Assembly: GCA_966128725.1 (NCBI GenBank)
Contig: CBHYLN010000212.1
Span: 1-6,726 of the forward strand
From: JAFDZV01 sp966128725
Lineage (GTDB): Bacteria; Bacteroidota; Ignavibacteria; OLB7
Direction: 5' to 3'
DNA: 6,726 nucleotides
A program made the position numbers and the translations under genes. Positions 1 through 6,726 of the stretch are shown here, piece by piece. The notes beneath the pieces were generated by a model. The model did not search any database, had not been told where the DNA came from, and saw only the letters and a list, made by a program, of their open reading frames with translations. Numbering within the stretch: position 1 is the first letter of the stretch; each line of letters opens with the position of its first letter.

Positions 1-56
1 TAATCTCCGGAACCTATGTGTGGTAGCACCTTTGGTGCCGGACGGAAGAGTTCACC
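1..56. repeat. 56-bp direct repeat, copy 1
   Basis: First of two nearly identical 56-bp units. It differs from the copy at 68-123 by one base (T instead of C at position 34). The unit begins at the window edge, so it may extend further left. Each unit can fold: TCCGGAACC near its left end can pair with GGTGCCGGA near its right end with one mismatch, and the short palindrome GCACC-TTT-GGTGC overlaps the right arm. It lies beyond the groEL terminator, so it is probably intergenic. No coding function is evident. Confidence 0.85.
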
Positions 57-67
57 CCGATCGCCGA

Positions 68-123
68 TAATCTCCGGAACCTATGTGTGGCAGCACCTTT
101 GGTGCCGGACGGAAGAGTTCACC
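68..123. repeat. 56-bp direct repeat, copy 2
   Basis: Second copy of the repeat at 1-56, separated from it by 11 bp and giving a 67-bp period. The match is 55 of 56 bases. The same inverted arms (TCCGG and CCGGA) and the internal GCACC/GGTGC palindrome are kept. Two copies with one period do not make a CRISPR array: the spacer is only 11 bp. It is more likely part of a tandem or dispersed intergenic repeat family in this genome. Confidence 0.85.
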
Positions 124-149
124 GCGAAGACGCGAAGAACGCGAAGGCC
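121..149. repeat. short GCGAAGA-type tandem repeat
   Basis: Three consecutive 8-9 bp units follow the second 56-bp repeat: GCGAAGAC, GCGAAGAAC and GCGAAGGCC. Read on the plus strand in one frame the segment gives HREDAKNAKA. From memory, repeats of this 'CCGCGAAGACGCGAAG' type are widespread between genes in several bacterial phyla and often give spurious ORFs containing EDAKNAK-like peptides. No function is assigned. Confidence 0.55.
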
Positions 150-194
150 ACATGTCAACCGGTACCGGATCGGTGGCAAGGGCAACCAAATATG

Positions 195-226
195 AAGGGG
201 CACCGCAAGCAATTGCGGCGCCCCTT
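195..226 (-). terminator. groESL operon terminator hairpin
   Basis: A 14-bp stem closes a four-base loop (GCAA on the plus strand). The arms start AAGGGGC and end GCCCCTT. The only plus-strand mismatch (A opposite C) becomes a G-U pair in the minus-strand transcript, so the stem is fully paired in groEL mRNA. It starts about 70 bases after the groEL stop. The tail after the stem in that direction is only moderately T-rich (CATATTTGG). Confidence 0.75.
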
Positions 227-294
227 TACGAAACAGAGACTGATTGATCGTTTCACACGCAGCCCATACAGTACAGGCGCGGTTGATGAATCGA

Positions 295-1926
<1,632 letters not shown>

Positions 1927-2006
1927 TGCTCTTCCTTATTGTTTGATTTTCGTTGTCTTCAAGTCGATCGTCAAATCTGCGTCTGTTCGGTCACGAAGCG
2001 CGCGGA

Positions 2007-2294
2007 TTACTGGTAGATGGCGAAGATGTCCGACTCGCGCATGATCAGGTAGTCCGTGCCGTCAACCGAGATCTCGGTGCCGGAGTACTTCCCGTACAGC
2101 ACATTGTCGCCAACCTTCACCGAAAGAGGCGTCAGCTTGCCGTCTTCGGCAACCTTGCCGTTGCCAATGGCGACAACCTCACCACGCTGCGGCTTTTCCT
2201 TGACGGTATCAGGGATGATAAGCCCACCCTTGGTTACTTCCTCGGCCGGAGCCGGCTTTACGATCACGCGGTCATGAAGCGGTGTAAGGTTCAT
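2007..2294 (-). CDS. groES: 10-kDa co-chaperonin GroES
   Basis: This is the lid of the chaperonin: a heptameric ring that caps GroEL and triggers release of the folded substrate. The 95-aa product has the normal family length. It opens with the typical LTPLHDRVIVKP, carries the mobile loop that touches GroEL (EEVTKGGLIIPDT, about residues 18-30), and contains the conserved GEVVAIG, VLYGKYSGTEI and DYLIMRESDIFAI segments. An AGGAG-like Shine-Dalgarno lies shortly before the ATG. It is the first gene of the groESL operon, followed by groEL after 80 bp. Its start lies about 78 bp downstream of the CIRCE operator, so repression by HrcA is expected; no hrcA gene is in the window. The protein resembles Chlorobium GroES most closely from memory. 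Confidence 0.98.
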   Translation of the reverse strand: MNLTPLHDRVIVKPAPAEEVTKGGLIIPDTVKEKPQRGEVVAIGNGKVAEDGKLTPLSVKVGDNVLYGKYSGTEISVDGTDYLIMRESDIFAIYQ

Positions 2295-2372
2295 TGCCTT
2301 TCTCCTGATGCTTTGATGGAATGGATCTATTGAAATCGTTCGTGTATCAGCGTCATGGCTTGGGCCGCGATA

Positions 2373-2399
2373 TTAGCACTCGCCAACAAGGAGTGCTAA
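2373..2399 (-). promoter_or_regulatory. CIRCE operator (HrcA binding site)
   Basis: This is a perfect inverted repeat, TTAGCACTC at 2373-2381 and GAGTGCTAA at 2391-2399, separated by exactly nine bases. It matches the CIRCE consensus in all 18 arm positions. CIRCE is the operator of the heat-shock repressor HrcA, which needs GroEL for activity, so the operon adjusts to free GroEL. The site sits directly downstream of the predicted transcription start, where it would block initiation or clearance. Confidence 0.97.
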
Positions 2400-2411
2400 A
2401 GACGGGATGCA

Positions 2412-2440
2412 AAGATAGCGCGCGGTCCACCAACTGTCAA
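2412..2440 (-). promoter_or_regulatory. sigma-70-type promoter of groESL
   Basis: On the minus strand, TTGACA (2435-2440) and TATCTT (2412-2417) are separated by exactly 17 bp. This gives a consensus -35 and a four-of-six -10. The predicted start of transcription, near 2405, falls just before the CIRCE operator, which is the usual arrangement for HrcA-controlled operons. It is not the TTTG / TAnnTTTG form typical of Bacteroides. Confidence 0.8.
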
Positions 2441-3385
2441 CACGGCCACATTGATTGTTACGGGGAGTTTGCATCGGCACGTTGCATGTCGGCTGAAGCA
2501 ACCACACCGTGCAAGCGCCAAAGGTGACGCACCGGATTGCCGTCATATTGTACGTGTTCCACGCATTTTTGGGCGGATTTGGCAGCAAATCGTAACCGCG
2601 TGCTCAACCGGACCATAGCCGGGGCCAGCCGGCAGCGTCCGCTGGCACGATCGGGGCAACCCGTCACGGTCGCCACGCCATGCGCCGGCAGCGAACCGTT
2701 CGTGGCGGCAGGCGATCGTGTTTGGGGATTCGGATGAAGACCGCCCGGACCGTGCTGTGCGGTACGATCGATCCCTGACGTTACCCCAACGACACTGTGA
2801 GCGACATCCCGCGTATTGCTTCAGCCGAGAGCAAGCTCTCTCCGCTCGAAAATGTTACCCACGAGAAAATTGTTGCGTTCGGAGAAAATCACCCTTAACT
2901 TTGCGGTGTAAAGTCTTCCCACTGTCACCAGCATTCGCTCGACAAATCTCAAAGGCTACTGCGGCTTCGGCCGGCACGATCAATCACTCATTTTGTCGCA
3001 CCCGCGGCAGTATCAACGCACCGTAGATACATCGCCCCGCATCAAATCCGAAAACGAACGTCTGTTCTATCAGGCATGAGGCCTTGGTGTGCCGGCCACA
3101 CCGCCACATGCGGACGGAATCCGGCAACGTACTGATTGCCTTCAGCACCACTGCCGTACCAGCCTAACGGCGGGCTCGGCTGGCCGCTTATTCTTCAATT
3201 CACAACCTGTGTCCGCGACGTAGTGCCGAGGGGTCAACCCGCCCTCGGGCATTCCGCCGACCAACCGTTGTGCCGTATCGTACCGCTGCGTGTTATCCGC
3301 TCGCCCCGTACTGCCCGGGGCGGGAAGGGCCGCGCATGCTCTGGATCGCCCACGATGTTCATTGCACCACCTCCCGGATCGCTTT
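2441..3385. other. long intergenic region, no convincing gene
   Basis: About 945 bp separate the groESL promoter from the sigma-factor gene. The open frames here (up to about 100 codons on either strand) have no recognisable domains and look random. Small structures seen: the palindrome GAGAGC-AA-GCTCTC at 2827-2840; a locally AT-richer patch at about 2846-2920 with a weak promoter-like pair TTGCGT (2873-2878) and TAACTT (2896-2901), 17 bp apart; a 6-bp hairpin GGTGTG/CACACC at 3086-3102; and a GC hairpin at 3300-3324. No tRNA or known RNA was recognised. It may hold decayed genes or an unannotated RNA. Confidence 0.6.
3300..3324 (+). other. GC-rich hairpin upstream of the sigma-factor gene
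   Basis: CGCCCCG (3302-3308) and CGGGGCG (3316-3322) form a 7-bp stem around a 7-base loop. It extends to nine pairs if one T-G wobble is allowed. It lies about 60 bp before the preferred ATG of the sigma-factor gene and inside the alternative GTG-started frame. It has no T-tract after it, so it is more likely a leader structure or chance than a terminator. Confidence 0.35.
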
Positions 3386-4006
3386 ATGAATTGGGCCGAA
3401 CTTGTCAGCCTCTCCGAATCCATCAGGCGCCTGCTTGTCATGCGCTACCGAAACACGGCCGTTGAATGCATCAACGATGCGGTGGCCGAAGCACGCTATC
3501 GGTTTATCCGCACGTTCGATGAACGGACGAATACCACCCCGCTTCAGGGCTCGGCGGCGCGCGCCTGGCTGCTGACCACCGCAACACGACTGCTGGCGCG
3601 CGACTGGCACCGAACAACACGGTTGCTGCCGCTCGACATGGTCATGGCCGATCACGATACGCCCGGCGACATCCATGCCGCGAACGTCAGCACACACGAA
3701 TGGCATCAGGCAACCGGCGACCCTGCGGCACAGCAGTTCGAGGTGCGTCAGGAACTGGGCGTTCTGCTGAACCAGCTTTCACCATTGCTCCGCGACGTCA
3801 TCATACGTCACGATATCGAGGGGATCCCGTTGGTAACCATCGCCACAAACCTGGGATGTAATGCGGCTACCATCCGGCAGCGCCACATCCGTGCCATCAG
3901 GCAGCTTCGCGCACTGCGAAAACATCTGGGTTATCCGGCAGGCCGTACAGCCGATTCTTCGGACGGAGACGACACCGAACAATCAACGCCCGCGGCAGGT
4001 GAATAA
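3386..4006 (+). CDS. ECF-type RNA polymerase sigma factor
   Basis: This is a probable extracytoplasmic-function sigma factor that redirects RNA polymerase to a small set of promoters. From the ATG at 3386 it is 206 aa, normal for the family. A sigma-70 region 2 covers about residues 5-80; ARAWLLTTATRLLARDWHRTTR at 58-79 corresponds to the family's 'WLyriarNlaiDwlRr' helix. Region 4 covers about 118-181, with a helix-turn-helix in IPLVTIATNLGCNAATIRQRHIRAIRQLR at 147-175. The tail (185-206) is acidic and probably disordered. The frame also stays open upstream from a GTG at 3290, but those 32 residues look non-native and no Shine-Dalgarno marks either start. No anti-sigma gene adjoins it. Its target is unknown; the RiPP operon 335 bp downstream is a possible one by position only. 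Region 2 is somewhat divergent. Confidence 0.82.
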   Translation: MNWAELVSLSESIRRLLVMRYRNTAVECINDAVAEARYRFIRTFDERTNTTPLQGSAARAWLLTTATRLLARDWHRTTRLLPLDMVMADHDTPGDIHAANVSTHEWHQATGDPAAQQFEVRQELGVLLNQLSPLLRDVIIRHDIEGIPLVTIATNLGCNAATIRQRHIRAIRQLRALRKHLGYPAGRTADSSDGDDTEQSTPAAGE

Positions 4007-4341
4007 CGAATGTCACTATTGCCCCCCGATCCGGCTCTGTTCCTATAGAGGCACGCAACAAGCATCCCAGCCCGTATCGGCGCGCCTGCACAACCATCAT
4101 ACATGCACACCGAATATTTGGCTTCCAATTGGGGCATCAATGCCCGCGACACCTGATTGCGTTGGGCGATGGCGCGGTAACGGCGCCGAACCAGTATTAC
4201 CGTTGCGAGCAGGAGAACCGGGCGCACACACAGACTTTGACCTTAGCATAGCTACCACTTCAAGCGCTAATGCGTATGTGACGTCGCAGAATCGGATTAG
4301 CATTTCATCATCAATCACGACAACAACAAACGGAGACTCAT
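4007..4341 (+). promoter_or_regulatory. upstream region of the RiPP precursor gene
   Basis: This 335-bp gap has no supportable gene; a 12-codon frame at 4010 ends at an in-frame TAG. The part next to the precursor carries a repeated motif: TTAGCAT at 4243-4249, its inverse GCTAAT at 4266-4271, and TTAGCAT again at 4297-4303. The first copy is also part of a small palindrome, TAGC-ATA-GCTA (4244-4253... approximate right edge). A TTGACC hexamer at 4237-4242 resembles a -35 box but no -10 lies at a proper distance. The last 40 bases are A/C-rich and probably unstructured, ending with the Shine-Dalgarno GGAG at 4332-4335, six bases before the ATG. The promoter must lie here, but its exact position is not clear. 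Confidence 0.4.
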
Positions 4342-4677
4342 ATGGCACTTCCCTTTGAGGCAAATATTGCCCAGCTCGGATTCACGCCGGAGGAAATCGG
4401 ACAGTTCTCGCCGAACGTCCGCAACCTGACCAAGGGCAACCTGATTGCCCTTCTGGACCAGCCGCAGACGACCGCAACGGCCCTGGGCCTTTCGGTGTCC
4501 GACCTGAGCGGGCTGACGACGGTTGTTTCCAGCCGTCTGAAGGCAACGGGCGGCGGCCCGGCCGTCAACACCGGCGGCGGCGGAAGCGGCGACGGCGGAA
4601 TTCGGTGCTGCTGCTGCATCGCGTGCTGCTGCTGCTGCTGCGCGGTTTCGGTGGACCAGGCCAACGCCGTGGCATAA
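4342..4677 (+). CDS. poly-cysteine RiPP (TOMM/LAP-type) precursor peptide
   Basis: This 111-aa peptide is the likely substrate of the modification genes that follow. Residues 1-66 form a probably helical leader (FTPEEIGQFSPNVRNLTKG, then ALGLSVSDLSGL). Residues 69-88 are a Gly-rich linker containing GGG, GGGG and GDGG. Residues 89-100 are the core, CCCCIACCCCCC, with ten cysteines in twelve positions. An 11-residue tail, AVSVDQANAVA, follows. There are no cysteines outside the core. A clear GGAG Shine-Dalgarno supports the ATG, and the gene ends with tandem TAA TAA. Cysteine-rich cores next to an E1-like C protein are typical of azoline/azole-forming systems, where Cys becomes thiazoline or thiazole. 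A GG-type cleavage after G86 is possible. I do not recognise the leader as a named family (not obviously the Nif11 or nitrile-hydratase type). A metal-binding peptide is the main alternative. Confidence 0.85.
   Translation: MALPFEANIAQLGFTPEEIGQFSPNVRNLTKGNLIALLDQPQTTATALGLSVSDLSGLTTVVSSRLKATGGGPAVNTGGGGSGDGGIRCCCCIACCCCCCAVSVDQANAVA
4606..4641 (+). repeat. TGC trinucleotide repeat in the core
   Basis: (TGC)4 at 4606-4617, two interrupting codons (ATC GCG), then (TGC)6 at 4624-4641. Every core cysteine uses TGC, so the core is a short microsatellite. Such a tract can gain or lose whole units by slippage without a frameshift, which would change the number of cysteines in the peptide. Confidence 0.9.
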
Positions 4678-4690
4678 TAACGGACGTACC

Positions 4691-4724
4691 CGATAGCCCC
4701 CCTGTTTCGACCGGGGGGCTATCG
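4691..4724 (+). terminator. stem-loop after the precursor gene (terminator or attenuator)
   Basis: A perfect 12-bp stem, CGATAGCCCCCC (4691-4702) with GGGGGGCTATCG (4713-4724), closes a 10-base loop. It begins 11 bases after the second stop codon of the precursor gene and is followed by only a short TTTC. The stem is strong and the U-tract weak, so partial termination is likely. That would give much precursor mRNA and less of the enzyme mRNA, a common layout in RiPP operons. It may also protect the 3' end of the short message. Confidence 0.75.
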
Positions 4725-4817
4725 TTTCATACGCACCGCACCCGTCCGCAACCACGCAACAGGCCCCTGTCTGCGCGGGGATTCCGCAATTACCTCCATT
4801 ACGTTCGGCCGTACTTC

Positions 4818-5543
4818 ATGGACACGACACCGCTACCCTCGATACTCCTTGTGCTGATCTGGCTCCCGGCGGTTGGCACGGGAATCACACATGCCATACT
4901 GATGATGCGCTCCGGCTCGGCATATGGCGCCGCGGGCAAGTGGCTGGCCATGAACAACGAGTTTTCGTTGGCACTGTTGATCTACGGCATATGGGTTACC
5001 GTTGGTGGCTGTGTCCTGCTGTGGGCACTGGAACAACACGCCGCGGGCACGTCATGGTTGCACATCGATGGCGGTGCAGCGGCCGCAGGGCTTGGGCTGG
5101 CAACCGCTGCCGCATGTATAGCATTGTGGAGCCTTGTTGAGCTGGCATTGCGAAAGGGCGGTTTCGGGATGTATCGCGTTGGCGCGGTCGACACATCGCA
5201 GTGGGCGCGGCCTTCGCCGTCGGAGTTGGTGGTTCTGGGCATCATCGGCTCGTTGTTGGTCCCGATGTTCGAGGAGATCAGCTTCCGAGGATATCTGCTG
5301 ACCGCCACAACACAGCTTACCGGATCTGCTGCCGCCGCAACGGCCATCGTCGCGGTGGCGTTCGCGGCCATTCACTACTACTACGGCGCAGGGGTCATGC
5401 TGTATGCCGCCATCACGTCCACGCTGTTTTCGCTGGTGACGATACGCTACGGAACTCTTCTCCCCGCCATCGTTGCGCATTCGCTCATCAATCTCTGGTC
5501 GTTTGTGGTGCTGCCGATGAGCCGCCCGAAACGTCCGGAATAA
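4818..5543 (+). CDS. CPBP-family (CAAX-type) intramembrane metalloprotease
   Basis: This is a 241-aa membrane protein of the CPBP/Abi family (CAAX proteases and bacteriocin-processing enzymes). All three family motifs are intact: EExxxR as EEISFR (E152, E153, R157), FxxxH as FAAIH (F182, H186) and HxxxN as HSLIN (H221, N225). Hydrophobic segments lie near residues 8-30, 50-72, 87-110, 136-151, 170-187, 190-208 and 214-233. Members occur in azole-peptide clusters, such as SagE in streptolysin S (immunity) and the putative leader peptidase of plantazolicin. Here, between precursor and C protein, it most likely removes the leader or gives self-protection. The frame is open back to 4605, but that part overlaps the precursor gene and the terminator stem, so the ATG at 4818 is preferred. 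No Shine-Dalgarno is visible. Confidence 0.9.
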   Translation: MDTTPLPSILLVLIWLPAVGTGITHAILMMRSGSAYGAAGKWLAMNNEFSLALLIYGIWVTVGGCVLLWALEQHAAGTSWLHIDGGAAAAGLGLATAAACIALWSLVELALRKGGFGMYRVGAVDTSQWARPSPSELVVLGIIGSLLVPMFEEISFRGYLLTATTQLTGSAAAATAIVAVAFAAIHYYYGAGVMLYAAITSTLFSLVTIRYGTLLPAIVAHSLINLWSFVVLPMSRPKRPE

Positions 5544-5573
5544 TCCTCATCAACCACACCATCGTTCGTCATC

Positions 5574-6704
5574 ATGGACCACTCCAACAACAACCATCAT
5601 CATTCACCCAACGGCCGCGTGCCGGCCGATCAACGGCTGCGCGCATTGCCGGCTCAGTTGATCGAGACATCCTCAGGCGCGGCACTGAAGCGGGGCTGCG
5701 TGGAAATCCGCATCGGCGGCGACCGCGCGGTTGAGGCATTGCAGATCGTTCTTGCGGCCTGCACCACCGAAAGCGCAACCGCCGATGAGATTTGTGCGAT
5801 GTTCGCCGCGCCGGACCGCCCGGCCATCAGCAGCCTTATCCAGGAGCTTGTCACGCGCGCGATCATTGTGCCGGAAGGTTCATCGTTGATCCCGCCGCCA
5901 ACCGGCGAAACCGCGCTCGACGTTTTCTACTGGAACTTTGGAACGGCCGCCAGCACCATCACCGATCGCCTTGCCGAAACACGGTTCGTGCTGGTGGGCG
6001 TCAACCACATCTCGCGCCAGATGGCCGACGCATTTGGTGCCAGCGGGATCACCAATCTGACGGTAGTGGATTACCCCGTGCTGCGCAACGTGGCATTGTT
6101 CAACGATGCCGGCCAGCTCCGATCCGATGCCTGGCGCGGCGCGGCTCCCGTGGCGTTCGATACCTGCCGGGCAGCGCTGCTGGCGGGTGAATTCGATTGC
6201 CTGATTGCGGCATCGGATTTCGGCGGCATGCAGTTGATGCGCGAGTGGAACGGGTTGTGCGTTGCCAGGGGCAAGCAGTTCCTCCCGGTGGTGCTGCGGA
6301 ACATGATCGGCTACGTTGGTCCGATGGTGATCGCCGGCGAGAACGGCTGCGAAACAGCCTGCCACGAATGCTTCCTTGCCCGCAGCGCATCCAATACCGA
6401 TCCCGACACAACGGAACTGGGTCTCGACGCCCGCGCGTTCGAAGGACAGCGGATTGCCGGATTCCACCCCTCGATGGCATCGGTGCTGGGCGACCTTGCC
6501 GCCATCGAGATATTGAAATTCCATAGTCGCGCGCTTCCGTTGTGGAAGGTTGGCCGTGTGATGGAAGTAAACCTGATCGCCGGCTCGATCAACACACGCA
6601 AGGTGTTGCGCGTGCCTCGGTGCCCGGTGTGCAGCACGCTGGTTCACCACTCCTCCACATCCATGATTAAGAGCTCGGTTGCGGGCGAGGTGATTGTTCA
6701 ATGA
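5574..6704 (+). CDS. TOMM precursor-binding E1/ThiF-like partner protein (C protein)
   Basis: This 376-aa protein matches the 'bacteriocin biosynthesis cyclodehydratase' / ocin-ThiF-like family, which binds the precursor leader and presents it to a YcaO enzyme. Residues 1-20 are a polar, His/Asn-rich tail. About 24-105 look like a winged-helix peptide-binding (RRE-like) domain. About 115-350 form the E1-like fold. A zinc site is indicated by two CxxC pairs, C263-HE-C266 and C350-PV-C353. The end, GRVMEVNL...VPRCPVC, is characteristic of the family. The usual E1 nucleotide-binding GxGxxG is replaced by VLVGVNHISRQM (139-150), so ATP use by this protein is unlikely; that fits a scaffold role. 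It starts 30 bp after the protease gene with no Shine-Dalgarno, and its stop overlaps the next start (ATGA), which indicates translational coupling. There is no fused YcaO domain. Confidence 0.9.
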   Translation: MDHSNNNHHHSPNGRVPADQRLRALPAQLIETSSGAALKRGCVEIRIGGDRAVEALQIVLAACTTESATADEICAMFAAPDRPAISSLIQELVTRAIIVPEGSSLIPPPTGETALDVFYWNFGTAASTITDRLAETRFVLVGVNHISRQMADAFGASGITNLTVVDYPVLRNVALFNDAGQLRSDAWRGAAPVAFDTCRAALLAGEFDCLIAASDFGGMQLMREWNGLCVARGKQFLPVVLRNMIGYVGPMVIAGENGCETACHECFLARSASNTDPDTTELGLDARAFEGQRIAGFHPSMASVLGDLAAIEILKFHSRALPLWKVGRVMEVNLIAGSINTRKVLRVPRCPVCSTLVHHSSTSMIKSSVAGEVIVQ

Positions 6705-6726
6705 TAGGCACCGCAACACCACTGCA
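6701..6726 (+). CDS. start of next gene in RiPP operon (partial)
   Basis: An ATG at 6701 overlaps the C-protein stop as ATGA and opens a frame (MIGTATPL...) that runs off the window end. Only eight full codons are visible, so the product cannot be read. By position, and because the C protein has no YcaO domain, a stand-alone YcaO cyclodehydratase (D protein) is the most likely candidate. This is inference from cluster layout only. Confidence 0.55.

Noticed and set aside
1..123. Two direct repeats as a CRISPR array.
   Set aside because: There are only two units, they are 56 bp long, the spacer is 11 bp, and no cas gene is present.
2718..3026. A 102-codon plus-strand frame in the long intergenic region.
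   Set aside because: Its composition (many Arg, Cys, Ser) looks random and no motif or ribosome binding site supports it.
3142..3441. A 99-codon minus-strand frame in the intergenic region overlapping the sigma-factor start.
   Set aside because: It shows no domain, no ribosome binding site, and conflicts with the better supported sigma-factor gene.
4010..4048. A 12-codon frame just after the sigma-factor stop, as a possible small anti-sigma peptide.
   Set aside because: It is very short, has no Shine-Dalgarno and no recognisable feature; the frame resumes after TAG but ends again soon.
4237..4273. TTGACC (4237-4242) and TAATGC (4268-4273) as the precursor promoter.
   Set aside because: The hexamers are 25 bp apart, too far for a sigma-70 promoter; only the -35-like box is a fair match.
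4338..4755. Minus-strand frames with poly-Gln or poly-Ala runs opposite the precursor.
   Set aside because: The runs are only the complement of the TGC repeats; no start signal or domain supports them.
4605..4817. An upstream extension of the CPBP protease frame (71 extra residues).
   Set aside because: It overlaps the precursor core and the terminator stem, begins with repeat-derived Leu residues, and has no similarity to the family N-terminus.
5880..6722. A 280-codon minus-strand frame opposite the C protein.
   Set aside because: It is a shadow of a well-supported plus-strand gene and has no domain signal.

Overview
The window is about 6.7 kb of fairly GC-rich bacterial DNA. It looks chromosomal and comes from the FCB group, most likely Chlorobiota or a relative such as Kapabacteria or Ignavibacteria. 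That placement rests on remembered similarity of the GroEL and GroES proteins to green-sulfur-bacterial homologues, so it is tentative. Shine-Dalgarno sequences are clear for groES, groEL and the small precursor gene, and not visible for the other genes.

Left part (1-2440, minus strand): a groES-groEL operon reading leftwards. It has a consensus-like sigma-70 promoter (TTGACA, 17 bp, TATCTT), a perfect CIRCE operator just after the expected transcription start, groES, groEL, and a GC-rich hairpin terminator. Beyond the terminator lie two nearly identical 56-bp direct repeats and a short GCGAAGA-type tandem repeat. This is housekeeping heat-shock DNA under probable HrcA control.

Middle part (2441-4341): about 945 bp with no convincing gene, then a stand-alone ECF-type sigma factor on the plus strand with no anti-sigma gene beside it, then a 335-bp gap holding repeated TTAGC motifs.

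Right part (4342-6726, plus strand): the start of a ribosomally made peptide (RiPP) cluster of the TOMM/LAP (azoline/azole peptide) kind. A 111-aa precursor has a helical leader, a Gly-rich linker and an almost pure cysteine core, CCCCIACCCCCC. A strong stem-loop follows it and could act as a partial terminator. Next come a CPBP (CAAX-type) membrane protease with all its motifs, and an E1/ThiF-like leader-binding partner protein (C protein) with two CxxC zinc pairs and a degenerate nucleotide-binding site. The first codons of a further gene overlap the C-protein stop by ATGA and would be the natural place for the YcaO cyclodehydratase.

The inferred pathway: the C protein captures the leader, the downstream enzyme converts core cysteines to thiazolines or thiazoles, and the CPBP protease removes the leader or protects the producer. 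The poly-cysteine core, encoded by pure TGC repeats, is the most unusual feature of the window. YcaO, dehydrogenase and export genes are not visible because the window ends.
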